Shown here in pieces: positions 30,257-40,374 of a stretch of 64,000 bases of DNA (position 1 is its first letter; each line of letters opens with the position of its first letter). A model generated the notes under the pieces. That model did no database searches, had not been told where the DNA came from, and saw only the letters and a list, made by a program, of their open reading frames with translations. The stretch is from Neobacillus niacini. GTDB taxonomy: Bacteria > Bacillota > Bacilli > Bacillales > Cytobacillaceae. The position numbers and the translations under genes are program-made. Location of the stretch: positions 744,001-808,000 of the forward strand of contig NZ_JAMBOX010000001.1 in NCBI RefSeq assembly GCF_023715785.1. Direction: 5' to 3'.

Positions 30257-30841
30257 TTACAGGTCTTCGTCCTCGTCTTCTTCCAGTTCAAGCTCTTCCT
30301 CGACTTCGAGTTCTTCGTCAAGCTCTTCCTCCTCGTCGAGTTCGAATTCCTCATCATCTTCCAACACTTCTTCGTCCTCAAACTCATCGACTTCATCGAT
30401 TTCATCAAAGACTTCCTCTTCATCATCTAGCAGATCGTCTTCATCGTCGAAATCATCGATGTCATCGAATTCCTCTTCTTCAATCTCATCAAAGTCTTCG
30501 ATTTCATCCTCGTCGACAACCTTCTTAAGCTTCTTCTTCTTCGGCTTGACCGCGGTCACAACTTCCTCTTCCTGGGTATCAACCGGATACCAAACGCGAA
30601 GTCCCCAACGGTTTTCACCCAAAGAAAGGAAACGTCCGTCGACATTTAAATCGGTATAAAATTGAGCCAGACGAGCGCGCATTTCTTTTTCAGAAAGACC
30701 GGCAGCAGCCGTAATTTCGCTGACCAATTCACTGAAGGAAATCGGCTGCTTGCTATTTTTCATGTATTCGTAAGCCATTTCGATGAGGGATAACTGTTGT
30801 AACTCCTCTTTTGAGTATTGTGCTAAACTCAATTTTGGCAC
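30257..30841 (-). CDS. rpoE: DNA-directed RNA polymerase subunit delta
   Basis: Gram-positive RNA polymerase accessory subunit that speeds recycling and tunes promoter use. The N-terminal HARE-HTH fold (about 1-90) includes LIEMAYEYMK and LAQFYTDLNVDGRFLSLGENRWGLRVWYP. It is followed by KPKKKKLKK and a tail of about 85 residues made almost only of Asp and Glu, the known nucleic-acid-mimicking tail. The extreme GAA/GAT codon content causes long Ser-rich frames on the other strand that are not genes. Confidence 0.96.
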   Translation of the reverse strand: MPKLSLAQYSKEELQQLSLIEMAYEYMKNSKQPISFSELVSEITAAAGLSEKEMRARLAQFYTDLNVDGRFLSLGENRWGLRVWYPVDTQEEEVVTAVKPKKKKLKKVVDEDEIEDFDEIEEEEFDDIDDFDDEDDLLDDEEEVFDEIDEVDEFEDEEVLEDDEEFELDEEEELDEELEVEEELELEEDEDEDL

Positions 30842-30979
30842 TTCCTTTCTCTATTTAACACTCTATTCTGAGTGATGAACGGGCAATGTATGGATTTGTC
30901 CCCAAATTTAAACATATTCTTCATTATAAACAAATTCTTCCGGTTTATGCTAGTTCCAACTGCCGTTTTGCTTGATTTT

Positions 30980-31153
30980 TTACTTAGGCGGCTTTTCTTC
31001 CTGTTCCTTGCTGAGTTTAACCTCCTTAATGGCGATCATCAAGAAGAAAATGGCTAGCAGCAGAAAGGAAACGGCCCCCAATTGCCGCTCGTAAAGATAA
31101 TATAATGGCCAGGCTGTAATGAGTAAAATAATGATAATCCGACTTGCCTTCAC
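30980..31153 (-). CDS. Small membrane protein of unknown function
   Basis: About 57 residues: two hydrophobic helices (IIIILLITAWPLYYLY and AVSFLLLAIFFLMIAI) and a charged tail (KEVKLSKEQEEKPPK). The GTG at 31153 has AGGTG 7 bases upstream and is the likelier start than an ATG at 31171. It lies between icmF and rpoE. I do not recognise a family. Confidence 0.55.
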   Translation of the reverse strand: MKASRIIIILLITAWPLYYLYERQLGAVSFLLLAIFFLMIAIKEVKLSKEQEEKPPK

Positions 31154-31240
31154 ACGTTGACACCTGCCCAACCGTCATCTTGGTAAATACTATCCTGATT
31201 ATAAAGGATATAGCTTAATATTGGAAAATATTTTTTAATA

Positions 31241-31276
31241 CAAAAGGACCGGGCATTAAAGCCCGGTATCCTTTAA
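31241..31276 (-). terminator. icmF terminator
   Basis: Stem AAAGGATACCGGGC/GCCCGGTCCTTT with one bulge, then TTTG, on the minus strand after the icmF stop. Confidence 0.8.
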
Positions 31277-31312
31277 AAATTCCAGCACTAATTAGGTACT
31301 ATCGCCGTTCTG

Positions 31313-34300
31313 TTACATATTTCTGCGGTACTGACCGCCGACTTCGTATAAGGCCCTGGTGATCTGCCCGAGGCTGGCGACTTTGACGGTTTCCATCAAT
31401 TCGGCAAAAATGTTGCCTCCGCTGACGGCCGTTTCCTTCAAACGCTTCAAAGCAGCCGCGGATTCATTCTTGTACGCTTCCTGGAATTCGCGCAAATTGT
31501 GAATCTGCAGTTCCTTTTCCTCCGTTGTGGCTCGCGCCAATTCCATGTTGTCGATCTCCTCTAGGGACGGTGGATTCGGATTCAAATACGTGTTAACGCC
31601 GATGATTGGAAGCTCGCCCGTATGCTTTTTCATTTCATAATACATCGACTCATCCTGAATTTTGCCGCGCTGATACTGGGTTTCCATCGCACCTAGCACG
31701 CCGCCGCGGTCGTTGAGACGGTCAAATTCCTGGAGGACCGCTTCCTCCACAAGGTCGGTCAGCTCCTCGACGATAAACGAACCCTGAAGCGGATTTTCAT
31801 TTTTCGTCAAGCCATGCTCTTTTGTAATAATCATCTGAATGGCCATCGCCCGGCGCACCGACTCTTCTGTCGGGGTCGTGATCGCCTCGTCATAGGCGTT
31901 CGTATGCAGGGAGTTACAGTTATCATGCAGGGCCATCAACGCCTGAAGCGTCGTGCGGATGTCGTTAAAATCAATCTCCTGAGCATGCAGCGAACGTCCG
32001 GAGGTCTGGACATGGTACTTCAGCTTTTGGCTGCGTTCGTTGGCACCGTACTTATCGCGCATCACCGTTGCCCAAATCCGGCGGGCAACGCGGCCAATCA
32101 CGGTATATTCCGGATCGAGTCCGTTCGAGAAGAAGAACGACAGGTTTGGCGCAAAGTCATCAATATGCATGCCGCGGCTCAAGTAATACTCGACATAGGT
32201 AAATCCGTTCGACAGCGTAAACGCCAGCTGTGAAATCGGGTTCGCGCCCGCTTCAGCGATATGATAGCCGGAAATCGACACCGAGTAATAATTGCGCACT
32301 TGATGGTCAATGAAATATTGCTGAATATCACCCATCATCCTAAGGGCAAATTCTGTTGAAAAAATGCACGTGTTTTGGCCTTGGTCTTCTTTTAAAATAT
32401 CAGCCTGCACTGTACCGCGGACGGTTTTTAATGTATAGGCTCTGACTTCTGTGAATTCTTCGACTGTCAGGGTACGGCCGAGTTCTTCCTCTTTCCGTTT
32501 CACCTGCTGGTCAATCGCCGTGTTCATGAACATCGCCAGAATGATCGGCGCCGGCCCATTGATGGTCATTGAAACCGAAGTCGACGGATGGCAGAGGTCG
32601 AAGCCGTCATACAGCTTTTTCATGTCGTCAAGGGTACAAACGCTGACGCCGCTCTCGCCGACTTTTCCATAAATATCCGGCCGGTAATCTGGGTCCTCGC
32701 CGTACAAAGTAACCGAGTCAAATGCAGTGCTGAGGCGCTTCGCCGGATCATCCTTCGACAGGTAATGGAAGCGGCGGTTCGTCCGTTCTGGCGTCCCTTC
32801 GCCGGCAAACTGCCGTTTCGGGTCCTCGCCTTCGCGCTTGAACGGGAATACCCCGGCTGTGTACGGGAACGAGCCCGGCACGTTTTCGCGGTACACCCAT
32901 CTTAGGATTTCGCCGTAGTCCTTGTATTTCGGCAGAACCACTTTTGGAATCTTCAAGCCGGATAGGCTGGTTGTTTTTAAAATCGTGATGATTTCCTTGT
33001 CGCGGATTCTGGTAATGAATTGGTCGCCTGAGTACGCTTCTCTTGTTTTTTCCCAGTTGTCGAGAATGCGCTTGGACTCCGGCGTCAGCTTCTCCTCCGT
33101 TTCTTGCTTGACCGCTTGGAGAGCTTTGACCACTTCTGGCTGGTCCTTGACCGCATCGATTGCTCCTTCGAGCTGGAACAGTTTCCGGGCGATGTTCGCC
33201 TGCTCTTCGGCCTTTTTATGATAATTGCGCACCGTTTCGGTGATTTCCCTTAAGTAATAGCGGCGGTCAGTCGGGATAATGACGTTTTGTTTTTCGACTT
33301 TGGCCTCTTTGCTGTAGGAAGTTACCCAATCAGTCCCTGCTTTTTCGTTGATTTTTTCGACAAGCGCAGCAAACAACGCGTTTGTGCCAGGGTCATGGAA
33401 CTGGCTGGCAATCGTGCCATAGACCGGCATCTCGGACGGATCTTTTTCAAACAGCATATGGCTGCGCTGGTACTGTTTCTGCACCTGGCGCTGGGCATCC
33501 TCCGAGCCCTTACGTTCAAATTTGTTGATGACAATCAGGTCGGCAAAATCGATCATATCGATTTTTTCAAGCTGAGACGGCGCCCCGAACTCGCTCGTCA
33601 TGACATAAAGGGAGACATCGCAAATATCGGTAATTCCAGCGTCACCCTGGCCGATTCCAGAGGTTTCGACAATGACAAGTTCAAAGCCGGCGGCTTTCGT
33701 AACCGCGACTGCGTCTTTAATGGCTAGCGACAGTTCAGATTTCGACGCCCGTGTGGCGAGGCTGCGCATATACACATTCGGTGAAAAAATGGCATTCATG
33801 CGGATGCGGTCACCCAAAAGCGCGCCACCGGTTTTTTGTTTCGTCGGGTCGACCGACAGGATGGCGACTTTCTTGTTCGGGAATTCGTTGATAAAGCGGC
33901 GAATCAGTTCGTCCGTGAGGGAGCTTTTTCCCGCCCCGCCCGTTCCGGTAATCCCGATGACTGGAATTTGCTGTTCGAGTGTTTTGACTTTTTCCAGGAC
34001 TTGCTCAGCTGTTGCGGCTGCTTCGTTTGTCAGGTCAACATGATTTTCCGCCACTGTGATCAGCTTGGCAACCGCATTCGTGTCGCCCGCCGGCAATTTT
34101 TCAATGTGGTCAGCGATGGTTTCGGTGGCAACTGTTGAAAAATCGCACTCCTCAATCATCTGGTCAATCATGCCCTGCAGGCCCAAGATGCGGCCGTCTT
34201 CCGGTGAGAAAATCCGAGCGATACCGTACTCGTGAAGCTCATTGATTTCGCGTGGGATAATGACACCGCCGCCACCGCCGTAGATCCGGATATGCGGTGC

Positions 34301-34573
34301 GCCTTTTTCTTTTAGCAAGTCATGCATGTATTTAAAGTATTCCACGTGTCCGCCCTGGTAAGAGGAAATCGCGATCCCCTGAACGTCCTCTTGAATCGCG
34401 GCGTTGACGACCTCCTCAACCGAGCGGTTGTGCCCGAGGTGAATGACCTCGGCTCCGCTCGCTTGAAGGATGCGCCGCATGATATTAATCGAAGCATCGT
34501 GACCGTCAAACAAACTCGACGCCGTCACAAAGCGAATATGATGCTTCGGCTTGTATTTTCCCGTTGTGCTCAT
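31313..34573 (-). CDS. icmF: Fused isobutyryl-CoA mutase / G-protein chaperone IcmF
   Basis: 1086-aa adenosylcobalamin enzyme interconverting isobutyryl-CoA and n-butyryl-CoA. The N-terminal B12 domain has the cobalt-ligand motif DGHDAS with His25. A MeaI-like GTPase follows, with Walker [10 protein letters not shown] (about 209-217) and NKFERKG. The large substrate-binding TIM barrel fills the second half ([33 protein letters not shown]). Fusion of all three parts in one chain defines IcmF. It is the last gene of the acyl-CoA degradation block, so it probably feeds branched-chain CoA esters into beta-oxidation. Confidence 0.93.
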   Translation of the reverse strand: MSTTGKYKPKHHIRFVTASSLFDGHDASINIMRRILQASGAEVIHLGHNRSVEEVVNAAIQEDVQGIAISSYQGGHVEYFKYMHDLLKEKGAPHIRIYGGGGGVIIPREINELHEYGIARIFSPEDGRILGLQGMIDQMIEECDFSTVATETIADHIEKLPAGDTNAVAKLITVAENHVDLTNEAAATAEQVLEKVKTLEQQIPVIGITGTGGAGKSSLTDELIRRFINEFPNKKVAILSVDPTKQKTGGALLGDRIRMNAIFSPNVYMRSLATRASKSELSLAIKDAVAVTKAAGFELVIVETSGIGQGDAGITDICDVSLYVMTSEFGAPSQLEKIDMIDFADLIVINKFERKGSEDAQRQVQKQYQRSHMLFEKDPSEMPVYGTIASQFHDPGTNALFAALVEKINEKAGTDWVTSYSKEAKVEKQNVIIPTDRRYYLREITETVRNYHKKAEEQANIARKLFQLEGAIDAVKDQPEVVKALQAVKQETEEKLTPESKRILDNWEKTREAYSGDQFITRIRDKEIITILKTTSLSGLKIPKVVLPKYKDYGEILRWVYRENVPGSFPYTAGVFPFKREGEDPKRQFAGEGTPERTNRRFHYLSKDDPAKRLSTAFDSVTLYGEDPDYRPDIYGKVGESGVSVCTLDDMKKLYDGFDLCHPSTSVSMTINGPAPIILAMFMNTAIDQQVKRKEEELGRTLTVEEFTEVRAYTLKTVRGTVQADILKEDQGQNTCIFSTEFALRMMGDIQQYFIDHQVRNYYSVSISGYHIAEAGANPISQLAFTLSNGFTYVEYYLSRGMHIDDFAPNLSFFFSNGLDPEYTVIGRVARRIWATVMRDKYGANERSQKLKYHVQTSGRSLHAQEIDFNDIRTTLQALMALHDNCNSLHTNAYDEAITTPTEESVRRAMAIQMIITKEHGLTKNENPLQGSFIVEELTDLVEEAVLQEFDRLNDRGGVLGAMETQYQRGKIQDESMYYEMKKHTGELPIIGVNTYLNPNPPSLEEIDNMELARATTEEKELQIHNLREFQEAYKNESAAALKRLKETAVSGGNIFAELMETVKVASLGQITRALYEVGGQYRRNM

Positions 34574-34630
34574 CCATATGGCCCCCTTTGTTTTTTAAAA
34601 ACCGTGAAGATCCCCATTTTTTAAAAGCGA

Positions 34631-35263
34631 CTATTTCGCCCCTTTGATTCCAAGTCCCTTAAAAATAAATTCCGTTTGCAACTCGATGTATTCGTCCAGC
34701 GTGAACAGCTTGCGGAGCGCCCAGCGGCGGAAGCCCCACATTTGGCCCTGGACAAAAATATCGTGAGCGATGATTTTGACCTGTTTTTCCGACAGCGCAA
34801 GCTCGCCGTTTTCGATGCATTTATTGAGCAGGTTCTCAAACATCGCTACCATTTCCATTTCCTTTTTCAACACATATGGAAGCGCGTCTTTGGACAATGA
34901 CTTGACCTCCTGGTACATGACCAGCACTTCCGCCTGCATTTCGTCCATGACATGAAAAAAGTTAGCGATGCCGAGCTTCAAGCTTTCCAGTGTCCCCTCT
35001 TTACCATGCAGGTCCTCCTCCAGCCGCTCCTTAACATGATCATATATGCTGTCGCAGACCAGATATAAGACGTCTTCCTTCGTGCGAATGTATTCATATA
35101 ACGTCCCGATGCTGAACCCGGCCGCTCTCGCAATCTCCCGGGTTGTCGTCCGGTGAAACCCCTTTTCTTTAAAAAGTGCAACCGCCCCTTTGATCATTTG
35201 GTCACGCCGCTTTTGCACCAGGCGTTCGTCCTTGACCGAGGCCTGAACCTCCCGCTTTGTCAT
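34631..35263 (-). CDS. TetR/AcrR-family regulator, FadR-like
   Basis: 210-aa regulator with an N-terminal helix-turn-helix (GFHRTTTREIARAAGFSIGTLYEYIRTKEDVLY, about 36-68) and a helical ligand domain with a Met-rich core (FHVMDEMQAEVLVMYQEVKSLS). Its place between icmF and acdA, and two related palindromes before the thiolase and fadF genes, suggest it represses this fatty-acid block and is released by acyl-CoA, as FadR (YsiA) does in B. subtilis. The link is inferred from context. Confidence 0.82.
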   Translation of the reverse strand: MTKREVQASVKDERLVQKRRDQMIKGAVALFKEKGFHRTTTREIARAAGFSIGTLYEYIRTKEDVLYLVCDSIYDHVKERLEEDLHGKEGTLESLKLGIANFFHVMDEMQAEVLVMYQEVKSLSKDALPYVLKKEMEMVAMFENLLNKCIENGELALSEKQVKIIAHDIFVQGQMWGFRRWALRKLFTLDEYIELQTEFIFKGLGIKGAK

Positions 35264-35279
35264 CCCCTTATCAACCGCC

Positions 35280-36419
35280 TTACTTGGTTAACATTCTTGA
35301 AATAACGAGGCGCTGGATTTCCTGTGTGCCCTCGTAGATTTGTGTGATTTTGGCGTCGCGCATAAACCGCTCAATCGGGTAATCCTTTGTATAGCCGTAG
35401 CCGCCAAACACCTGGACCGCTTCCGTAGTCACCTTCATCGCCGTGTCCCCAGCAAACAGTTTCGACATCGCCGACTCTTTTCCGTACGGCAGGCCGTTTG
35501 ACTCAAGCCACGCAGCTTGGTAGGTTAATAGTCTCGAAGCTTCGATACTGGTGGCCATGTCGGCAAGCTTAAAGCTGATGCCCTGGTTCGCGGCAATCGG
35601 TTTGCCAAATTGGTGGCGTTCCTTCGCATAGTCGACAGCAAGGTCAAGCGCTCCTTGTGCAATCCCGACTGCCTGGGCAGCAATTCCGTTTCGGCCGCCA
35701 TCAAGTGTCATCATCGCAATTTTGAAGCCTTCACCCTCTTCACCAAGGCGGTTTTCAACCGGAACCTTGCAATCTTCAAAAATAATTTCGGTTGTAGGTG
35801 ACGAACGAATGCCGAGTTTCTTTTCTTTTTTGCCGACAGAGAAGCCCGGGAAGTCTTTTTCCACGATGAATGCCGTTGTGCCGCGCTGCTTGCTGGACGG
35901 GTCGGTTAAGGCAAATACGACATAAATGTCGGCCTCGCCGCCGTTGGTGATGAAAATTTTTGAACCGTTCAGGACATAGTGGTCGCCTTCAAGACGGGCT
36001 GTTGTCCTCATTCCGCCCGCATCCGAACCGCTGCCTGGTTCAGTTAAGCCATAAGCCCCCATTTTCGAGCCTTCCGCCATCGGACGAAGGTACTTTTGCT
36101 TCTGCTCTTCGTTACCGAACTTGTAAACCGGCCAGCCGGCGAGTGACGTATGGGCAGACAGGGTAACCCCGATGGATGAGTCGATGCGGGAAAGCTCCTC
36201 AACGGCGATGCAATAGGCAAGATAGTCGCTGCCGATGCCGCCGTACTCCTCTGGCCACGGAATTCCGGTCAGCCCCAGTTCCGCCATTTTGTCAAAAATC
36301 TCCCGGTCGAATCGCTCTTCCTCATCGCGCTCCGCTGCAGTCGGGGCAATCTCGTTTAATGCAAAGTCTCTGACCATTTTGCGGATCATTTCATGTTCTT
36401 CGGATAGTTTAAAGTACAT
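35280..36419 (-). CDS. acdA: Acyl-CoA dehydrogenase AcdA
   Basis: 379-aa FAD enzyme catalysing the first step of beta-oxidation. Landmarks are [30 protein letters not shown] and the catalytic Glu in [15 protein letters not shown]. It is very similar to B. subtilis AcdA along its whole length. The start at 36419 ([11 protein letters not shown]) has AGGAGG 9 bases upstream; the frame runs 42 codons further only because it enters the periodic array. Confidence 0.95.
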   Translation of the reverse strand: MYFKLSEEHEMIRKMVRDFALNEIAPTAAERDEEERFDREIFDKMAELGLTGIPWPEEYGGIGSDYLAYCIAVEELSRIDSSIGVTLSAHTSLAGWPVYKFGNEEQKQKYLRPMAEGSKMGAYGLTEPGSGSDAGGMRTTARLEGDHYVLNGSKIFITNGGEADIYVVFALTDPSSKQRGTTAFIVEKDFPGFSVGKKEKKLGIRSSPTTEIIFEDCKVPVENRLGEEGEGFKIAMMTLDGGRNGIAAQAVGIAQGALDLAVDYAKERHQFGKPIAANQGISFKLADMATSIEASRLLTYQAAWLESNGLPYGKESAMSKLFAGDTAMKVTTEAVQVFGGYGYTKDYPIERFMRDAKITQIYEGTQEIQRLVISRMLTK

Positions 36420-36462
36420 TTTCGGTGTCCTCCTATTGGAAAATTTGTTGCATTCATCATTC

Positions 36463-36554
36463 TCACGACAATTTTTAGTAAGTTCACTACAAAACTGGAA
36501 CGTTTCACGACAAAATTTAGCTCGGTCACTACAAATTTCAAGCATCTCACGACA
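36463..36554. repeat. 21-bp-periodic array, core TCACGACAA
   Basis: Cores TCAC(G/T)ACA start at 36463, 36484, 36505, 36526 and 36547, exactly 21 bp apart. The third base pair of the core alternates G and T between copies, and spacers are otherwise unrelated. It lies in the gap between two acyl-CoA dehydrogenase genes. Confidence 0.88.
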
Positions 36555-36584
36555 TTTTTTGGTAAATAAAAGGAAATCCAGATG

Positions 36585-37715
36585 TTAAAGGTGCTTGCTG
36601 ATCACAATCCGCTGAATCTCGCTCGTGCCCTCATAAATTTCCGTCACCTTGGCATCACGAAAATAGCGCTCAACCGGGTAATCCTCGGTGTAGCCGTAGC
36701 CGCCGAACACCTGAATGGCTTCAGTGGCAACCTCCACCGCCGTCCGGGTTGCAAACAGCTTCGCCATCGATGCCTCCATGCCGCATTTCTCCCCGCGCTG
36801 GCGCAGGTCGGCGGCGCGATAGACTAATAGTTTCGCAGCTTCGACGCTCGTGGCCATGTCTGCCAGTTTAAATCCGATCCCCTGCTGGGCGGCAATCGGC
36901 TTGCCGAACTGGTAACGCTGGTTGGCATATTCGGTTGCCGCCGACAGCGCGGCCTCGGCAATCCCGAGAGCCTGGGCGGCAATCCCGATGCGGCCGACAT
37001 CAAGGTTGGCCATGGCAATCTTGAAGCCTTCGCCCTCAGCCCCAAGCAGGTTCTCCGCCGGAACGCGCATATCCTCAAACGTAAGCTGCACTGTTCTCGA
37101 GCCGTGCAGTCCCATCTTCTTCTCGTCCTTGCCAACCACGAGACCTGGGGTATTTTTTTCAACAATAAACGCTGATACCCCTTTGCTGCCCAGCTCTGGG
37201 TTCGTTTTGGCAAACACGATGTAAACGTCCGCCTCGCCGCCGTTGGTGATGAACACCTTTGAGCCGTTGATGACATAATGTTTGCCGTCGCGAACCGCCC
37301 GCGATTTCAAACTGGCGGCATCGGACCCGGCGCTCGGCTCAGTGAGGCAAAACGCCCCAAGGTATTCGCCGGAGGCCAGCTTCGGCACATATTTCTGCTT
37401 TTGCTCCTCTGTGCCAAAATAAAGAATCGGATTCGTGCCGACTGAGGTATGCACCGACAAAATCACGCCAATCGTCGCGCTGACCCTAGACAGCTCGTTG
37501 ATCGCGATGATGTAGGAGGTGAAATCCATCTCGGCGCCGCCATATTCCTCCGGCACCGGAATGCCCATCAGCCCGAGCTCCCCCATTTTTCGGAGAATTT
37601 CGCGCGGGAACTCGCCGCTTTCCATTTTTTCAATAAATGGGGCAATTTCGCTAGCGGCAAAATCACGCACCATTTTCCGCATCATTTCTTGCTCTTCTGT
37701 GAAGTGTAGATTCAT
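36585..37715 (-). CDS. mmgC: Acyl-CoA dehydrogenase (MmgC-like)
   Basis: 376-aa FAD enzyme of the short-chain acyl-CoA dehydrogenase family. It shows [31 protein letters not shown] and the catalytic Glu in [15 protein letters not shown]. It is closer to MmgC of the mother-cell mmg operon than to its neighbour AcdA. The start at 37715 ([12 protein letters not shown]) has AAGGGGAG upstream. It follows the hydroxyacyl-CoA dehydrogenase gene. Confidence 0.92.
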   Translation of the reverse strand: MNLHFTEEQEMMRKMVRDFAASEIAPFIEKMESGEFPREILRKMGELGLMGIPVPEEYGGAEMDFTSYIIAINELSRVSATIGVILSVHTSVGTNPILYFGTEEQKQKYVPKLASGEYLGAFCLTEPSAGSDAASLKSRAVRDGKHYVINGSKVFITNGGEADVYIVFAKTNPELGSKGVSAFIVEKNTPGLVVGKDEKKMGLHGSRTVQLTFEDMRVPAENLLGAEGEGFKIAMANLDVGRIGIAAQALGIAEAALSAATEYANQRYQFGKPIAAQQGIGFKLADMATSVEAAKLLVYRAADLRQRGEKCGMEASMAKLFATRTAVEVATEAIQVFGGYGYTEDYPVERYFRDAKVTEIYEGTSEIQRIVISKHL

Positions 37716-37815
37716 GGTGAACTCCCCTTTTGGAGATTGTATAGCGGCCGTACTCATTTCAAAAACCCCTTCCGGATTCAGACTGCGACCTTTACTTGTT
37801 CAACCCTGCAAAATC

Positions 37816-38667
37816 CTATTCGTAAACGTAGAACCCTCTGCCGGTTTTCTTCCCGAGCCAGCCAGCTTTTACATATTTACGCAGCAGTGGGCATGGGCGG
37901 TACTTGTCATCGCCAAACCCTTCATGCAACGTTTCCATGATGTAAAGGCAAGTATCCAAGCCAATAAAATCAGCCAGCGTCAGCGGCCCCATTGGATGGT
38001 TCATGCCAAGTTTCATGACTTCGTCAATCGCTTCCTTCGTCGCCACACCTTCATACAACGTATAGATAGCTTCATTGATCATTGGCATTAGCACGCGGTT
38101 GGAAACGAAGCCTGGGAAATCGTTGACCTCGACTGGTACCTTGCTTAACGTTTTGGTCATATCCTCAATCACTTGGTAAACCTCGTCAGCCGTCGCCAAT
38201 CCACGAATGATTTCCACCAGCTTCATCACCGGCACCGGATTCATGAAGTGCATGCCGATCACCTTTTCCGGACGCTTTGTGGCCGCAGCAATTTCCGTGA
38301 TTGGCAGCGATGATGTGTTGCTCGCTAGTATCGCGTGTGGTGGGGCAATTTCGTCAAGCTGGCCAAATATTTTCGTTTTGATTTCCATATTTTCAACCGC
38401 CGCTTCGATGACGAGGTCAACCCCGGCTGCGTCTTGCAAATCGGTTGAAGGGGTCAAACGTCCTAACACTTCCTGCTTCTGTTCCTCCGTCATCCGTCCT
38501 TTATCGACGTTGCGCGCAAGGTTTTTGTTAATCACCCCAAGGCCGCGCTCAACATATTCCGGTTTTAAATCATTTAACACCACGGTATACCCCGCCTGGG
38601 CGCACACCTGAGCTATCCCCGAGCCCATTTGCCCCGCACCGATTACCATTACCTTCTCAACCTTCAT
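37816..38667 (-). CDS. mmgB: 3-hydroxybutyryl-CoA dehydrogenase
   Basis: 283-aa NAD-dependent 3-hydroxyacyl-CoA dehydrogenase. The Rossmann motif is [13 protein letters not shown] (about 6-18). The catalytic His is in [17 protein letters not shown], and the C-terminal domain has [23 protein letters not shown]. It acts between the acyl-CoA dehydrogenase and thiolase steps encoded on either side. Confidence 0.95.
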   Translation of the reverse strand: MKVEKVMVIGAGQMGSGIAQVCAQAGYTVVLNDLKPEYVERGLGVINKNLARNVDKGRMTEEQKQEVLGRLTPSTDLQDAAGVDLVIEAAVENMEIKTKIFGQLDEIAPPHAILASNTSSLPITEIAAATKRPEKVIGMHFMNPVPVMKLVEIIRGLATADEVYQVIEDMTKTLSKVPVEVNDFPGFVSNRVLMPMINEAIYTLYEGVATKEAIDEVMKLGMNHPMGPLTLADFIGLDTCLYIMETLHEGFGDDKYRPCPLLRKYVKAGWLGKKTGRGFYVYE

Positions 38668-38715
38668 GATTTCCCCTCCGTTTTAAAGCATTTATTTTTA
38701 AAAAATTACTCATCC

Positions 38716-38910
38716 GACAATTGGGCTGTCCTATACGACAGTTACACCGCTTTATACGACAGTTGGACGCCGTCATACGACAGTAACCCCCTCCTATGCA
38801 ACAGTTGGACGCCGCTATGCGACAGTAACCCCCTCCTATGCAACAGTTGGACGCCGCTATGCGACAGTAACCCCCTCCCATGCGACAGTTAACCCGCCCC
38901 ATAAGACAGC
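38716..38910. repeat. 21-bp-periodic array of ten cores, core ACGACAGTT
   Basis: GACA (or AACA) boxes at 38716, 38737, 38758, 38779, 38800, 38821, 38842, 38863, 38884 and 38905, all exactly 21 bp apart. The 42-base segment 38779-38820 is repeated without change at 38821-38862, a recent duplication of two units. The array fills the gap between the thiolase and dehydrogenase genes. Confidence 0.93.
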
Positions 38911-38919
38911 AAACCCTAC

Positions 38920-40107
38920 TTACCCCTTCGGTACCTCAATCATGATCGCGTCGCCCTGGCCGCCGCCTGAGCAAATCGCTGCCACCCCGATGCCGCCGCC
39001 GCGGCGCTTCAATTCGTGCATCAAGGTGATGATAATCCGCGCTCCGCTGGCGCCAATCGGGTGGCCGAGGGCGACCGCACCGCCGTTGACATTTACTTTT
39101 TCCGGATCCAAACCGGCGATCTGCCCGCTTGCCAAGGCTACAGCGGCAAACGCCTCGTTGATTTCAAACAAGTCAATCTCGGCTAAACTCCGTCCAGTTT
39201 TTCGCAAAATTTCATTTATCACAAGTCCCGGTGTCCGTGGGAAGTCCTTGGCTTCCACGGCAATCGCAGCCTGACCGATAATAACGGCTTCCACCCGGCG
39301 GCCTTCGCGCTCAGCCCGTTCTTCGCTCATTAAAACTAGCGCGCCGGCGCCATCGTTGACCCCAGGTGCATTGCCCGCAGTAATCGTTCCGCCGCCACCA
39401 AACGCCGGGCCGAGTTTCGCCAATTTTTCCAAAGAAGTGTCTTTACGAGGAGCTTCATCATGCCGGACAACAACCGGCTCACCCTTGCGCTGCGGCACCT
39501 CAACCGCAACAATCTCCTCGGCAAACTTGCCGCTTTCCATTGCCTCAATGGCACGCTTATGGCTTCTCAACGACCACTCATCCTGTGCTTCACGGCTAAG
39601 CCCCATTTCCTCGGCCGTTGAATTTCCATACGTACCCATGTGCACGCCGGTAAAGCTGCAGCTCAAGCCGTCATGGATCATCAAATCCTGAACCGAAGCA
39701 TCGCCCATCCGCAGCCCCCATCTTGCTTTTGGCAGAATATAAGGCGCGTTCGACATGGACTCCATTCCGCCGGCCACAATCAATTCTTCATCGCCCGCCC
39801 GGATGATCTGGTCCGCCAGCGTCACACTGCGCAGGCCGGAAGCACATACCTTGTTGATGGTTTCCGTTTTGACCTCCCACGGCAAGCCGGCATGACGCGC
39901 CGCCTGTCGTGACGGGATCTGCCCCTGTCCGCCTTGCAAAACCGACCCAAAAATGACTTCCTGCACGTCCTCCGGCTTTACACCCGCGCGTCCCAGCGCC
40001 TCTTTAATTGCGATGCCACCCAGCTGTGAGGCAGTGAAGCTGCTTAGCCCGCCGCCAAACTTGCCAAATGGCGTGCGGACCCCGCTTAAAATAACCGTTC
40101 TCCCCAT
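38920..40107 (-). CDS. mmgA: Acetyl-CoA acetyltransferase (thiolase)
   Basis: About 395-aa thiolase for the last step of beta-oxidation, or its reversal. The nucleophile Cys88 is in [13 protein letters not shown]. The second half has [11 protein letters not shown] and the other active-site Cys in [11 protein letters not shown]. The start at 40107 ([15 protein letters not shown]) has AAAGGA 9 bases upstream; an ATG 9 bases earlier is an alternative. It is probably the first gene of the mmgABC-acdA-tetR-icmF transcript. Confidence 0.93.
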   Translation of the reverse strand: MGRTVILSGVRTPFGKFGGGLSSFTASQLGGIAIKEALGRAGVKPEDVQEVIFGSVLQGGQGQIPSRQAARHAGLPWEVKTETINKVCASGLRSVTLADQIIRAGDEELIVAGGMESMSNAPYILPKARWGLRMGDASVQDLMIHDGLSCSFTGVHMGTYGNSTAEEMGLSREAQDEWSLRSHKRAIEAMESGKFAEEIVAVEVPQRKGEPVVVRHDEAPRKDTSLEKLAKLGPAFGGGGTITAGNAPGVNDGAGALVLMSEERAEREGRRVEAVIIGQAAIAVEAKDFPRTPGLVINEILRKTGRSLAEIDLFEINEAFAAVALASGQIAGLDPEKVNVNGGAVALGHPIGASGARIIITLMHELKRRGGGIGVAAICSGGGQGDAIMIEVPKG

Positions 40108-40181
40108 CCGTAACATTCCTTTCCCCTTGGTTTTATCCCCATGATAATTCCCAATTTTCAGTCACAAAAACCCACATTGAC

Positions 40182-40195
40182 TGAACGCTCGCTCA
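40182..40195. promoter_or_regulatory. FadR-like operator upstream of the thiolase gene
   Basis: TGAACGCTCGCTCA, an imperfect dyad (5 of 6 arm positions) flanked by ATTGAC. The extended sequence is nearly the same as that in the fadF promoter at 42579-42597 read on the minus strand. Confidence 0.55.
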
Positions 40196-40256
40196 ACACA
40201 ACAACAAAAACTTCCGCAGAGGCCCGAGTCACAACCCTGCGAATTCCAGCAAGCAA

Positions 40257-40271
40257 ATGTAAGCGTTTTAT
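40257..40271. promoter_or_regulatory. cre-like site
   Basis: ATGTAAGCGTTTTAT matches the CcpA-site pattern WTGNAANCGNWNNCW at all but one defined position. It lies upstream of the thiolase gene, where carbon repression of fatty-acid breakdown would be expected. Confidence 0.4.
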
Positions 40272-40291
40272 CCATCTATTCTATTTTACAT

Positions 40292-40362
40292 AAAAAATAG
40301 CAGAAGTTGAATTATTTTACACAAATATTTTTAAAATTGTGCATTTCATCAACCTCTGCTAT
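40292..40362 (-). terminator. fadF terminator
   Basis: 14-bp stem ATAGCAGANGTTGA/TCAACNTCTGCTAT with one mismatch and a 38-base AT-rich loop, followed by TTTTTTATG on the minus strand. Confidence 0.65.
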
Positions 40363-40374
40363 CACATTTAAAAA

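Noticed and set aside
30207..30659. Serine-rich protein on the plus strand
   Set aside because: It is the antisense shadow of the Asp/Glu-rich tail of rpoE: GAA/GAT codons read backwards give Ser and Phe.
38629..38902. Reading frames on both strands across the array between mmgA and mmgB
   Set aside because: Both are open only because the 21-bp unit lacks stops. There are no start signals, and codon content differs from real genes nearby.
38716..38910. CRISPR array
   Set aside because: Constant parts are about 9-10 bp and spacers about 11-12 bp, far below CRISPR sizes, and no cas genes are present.
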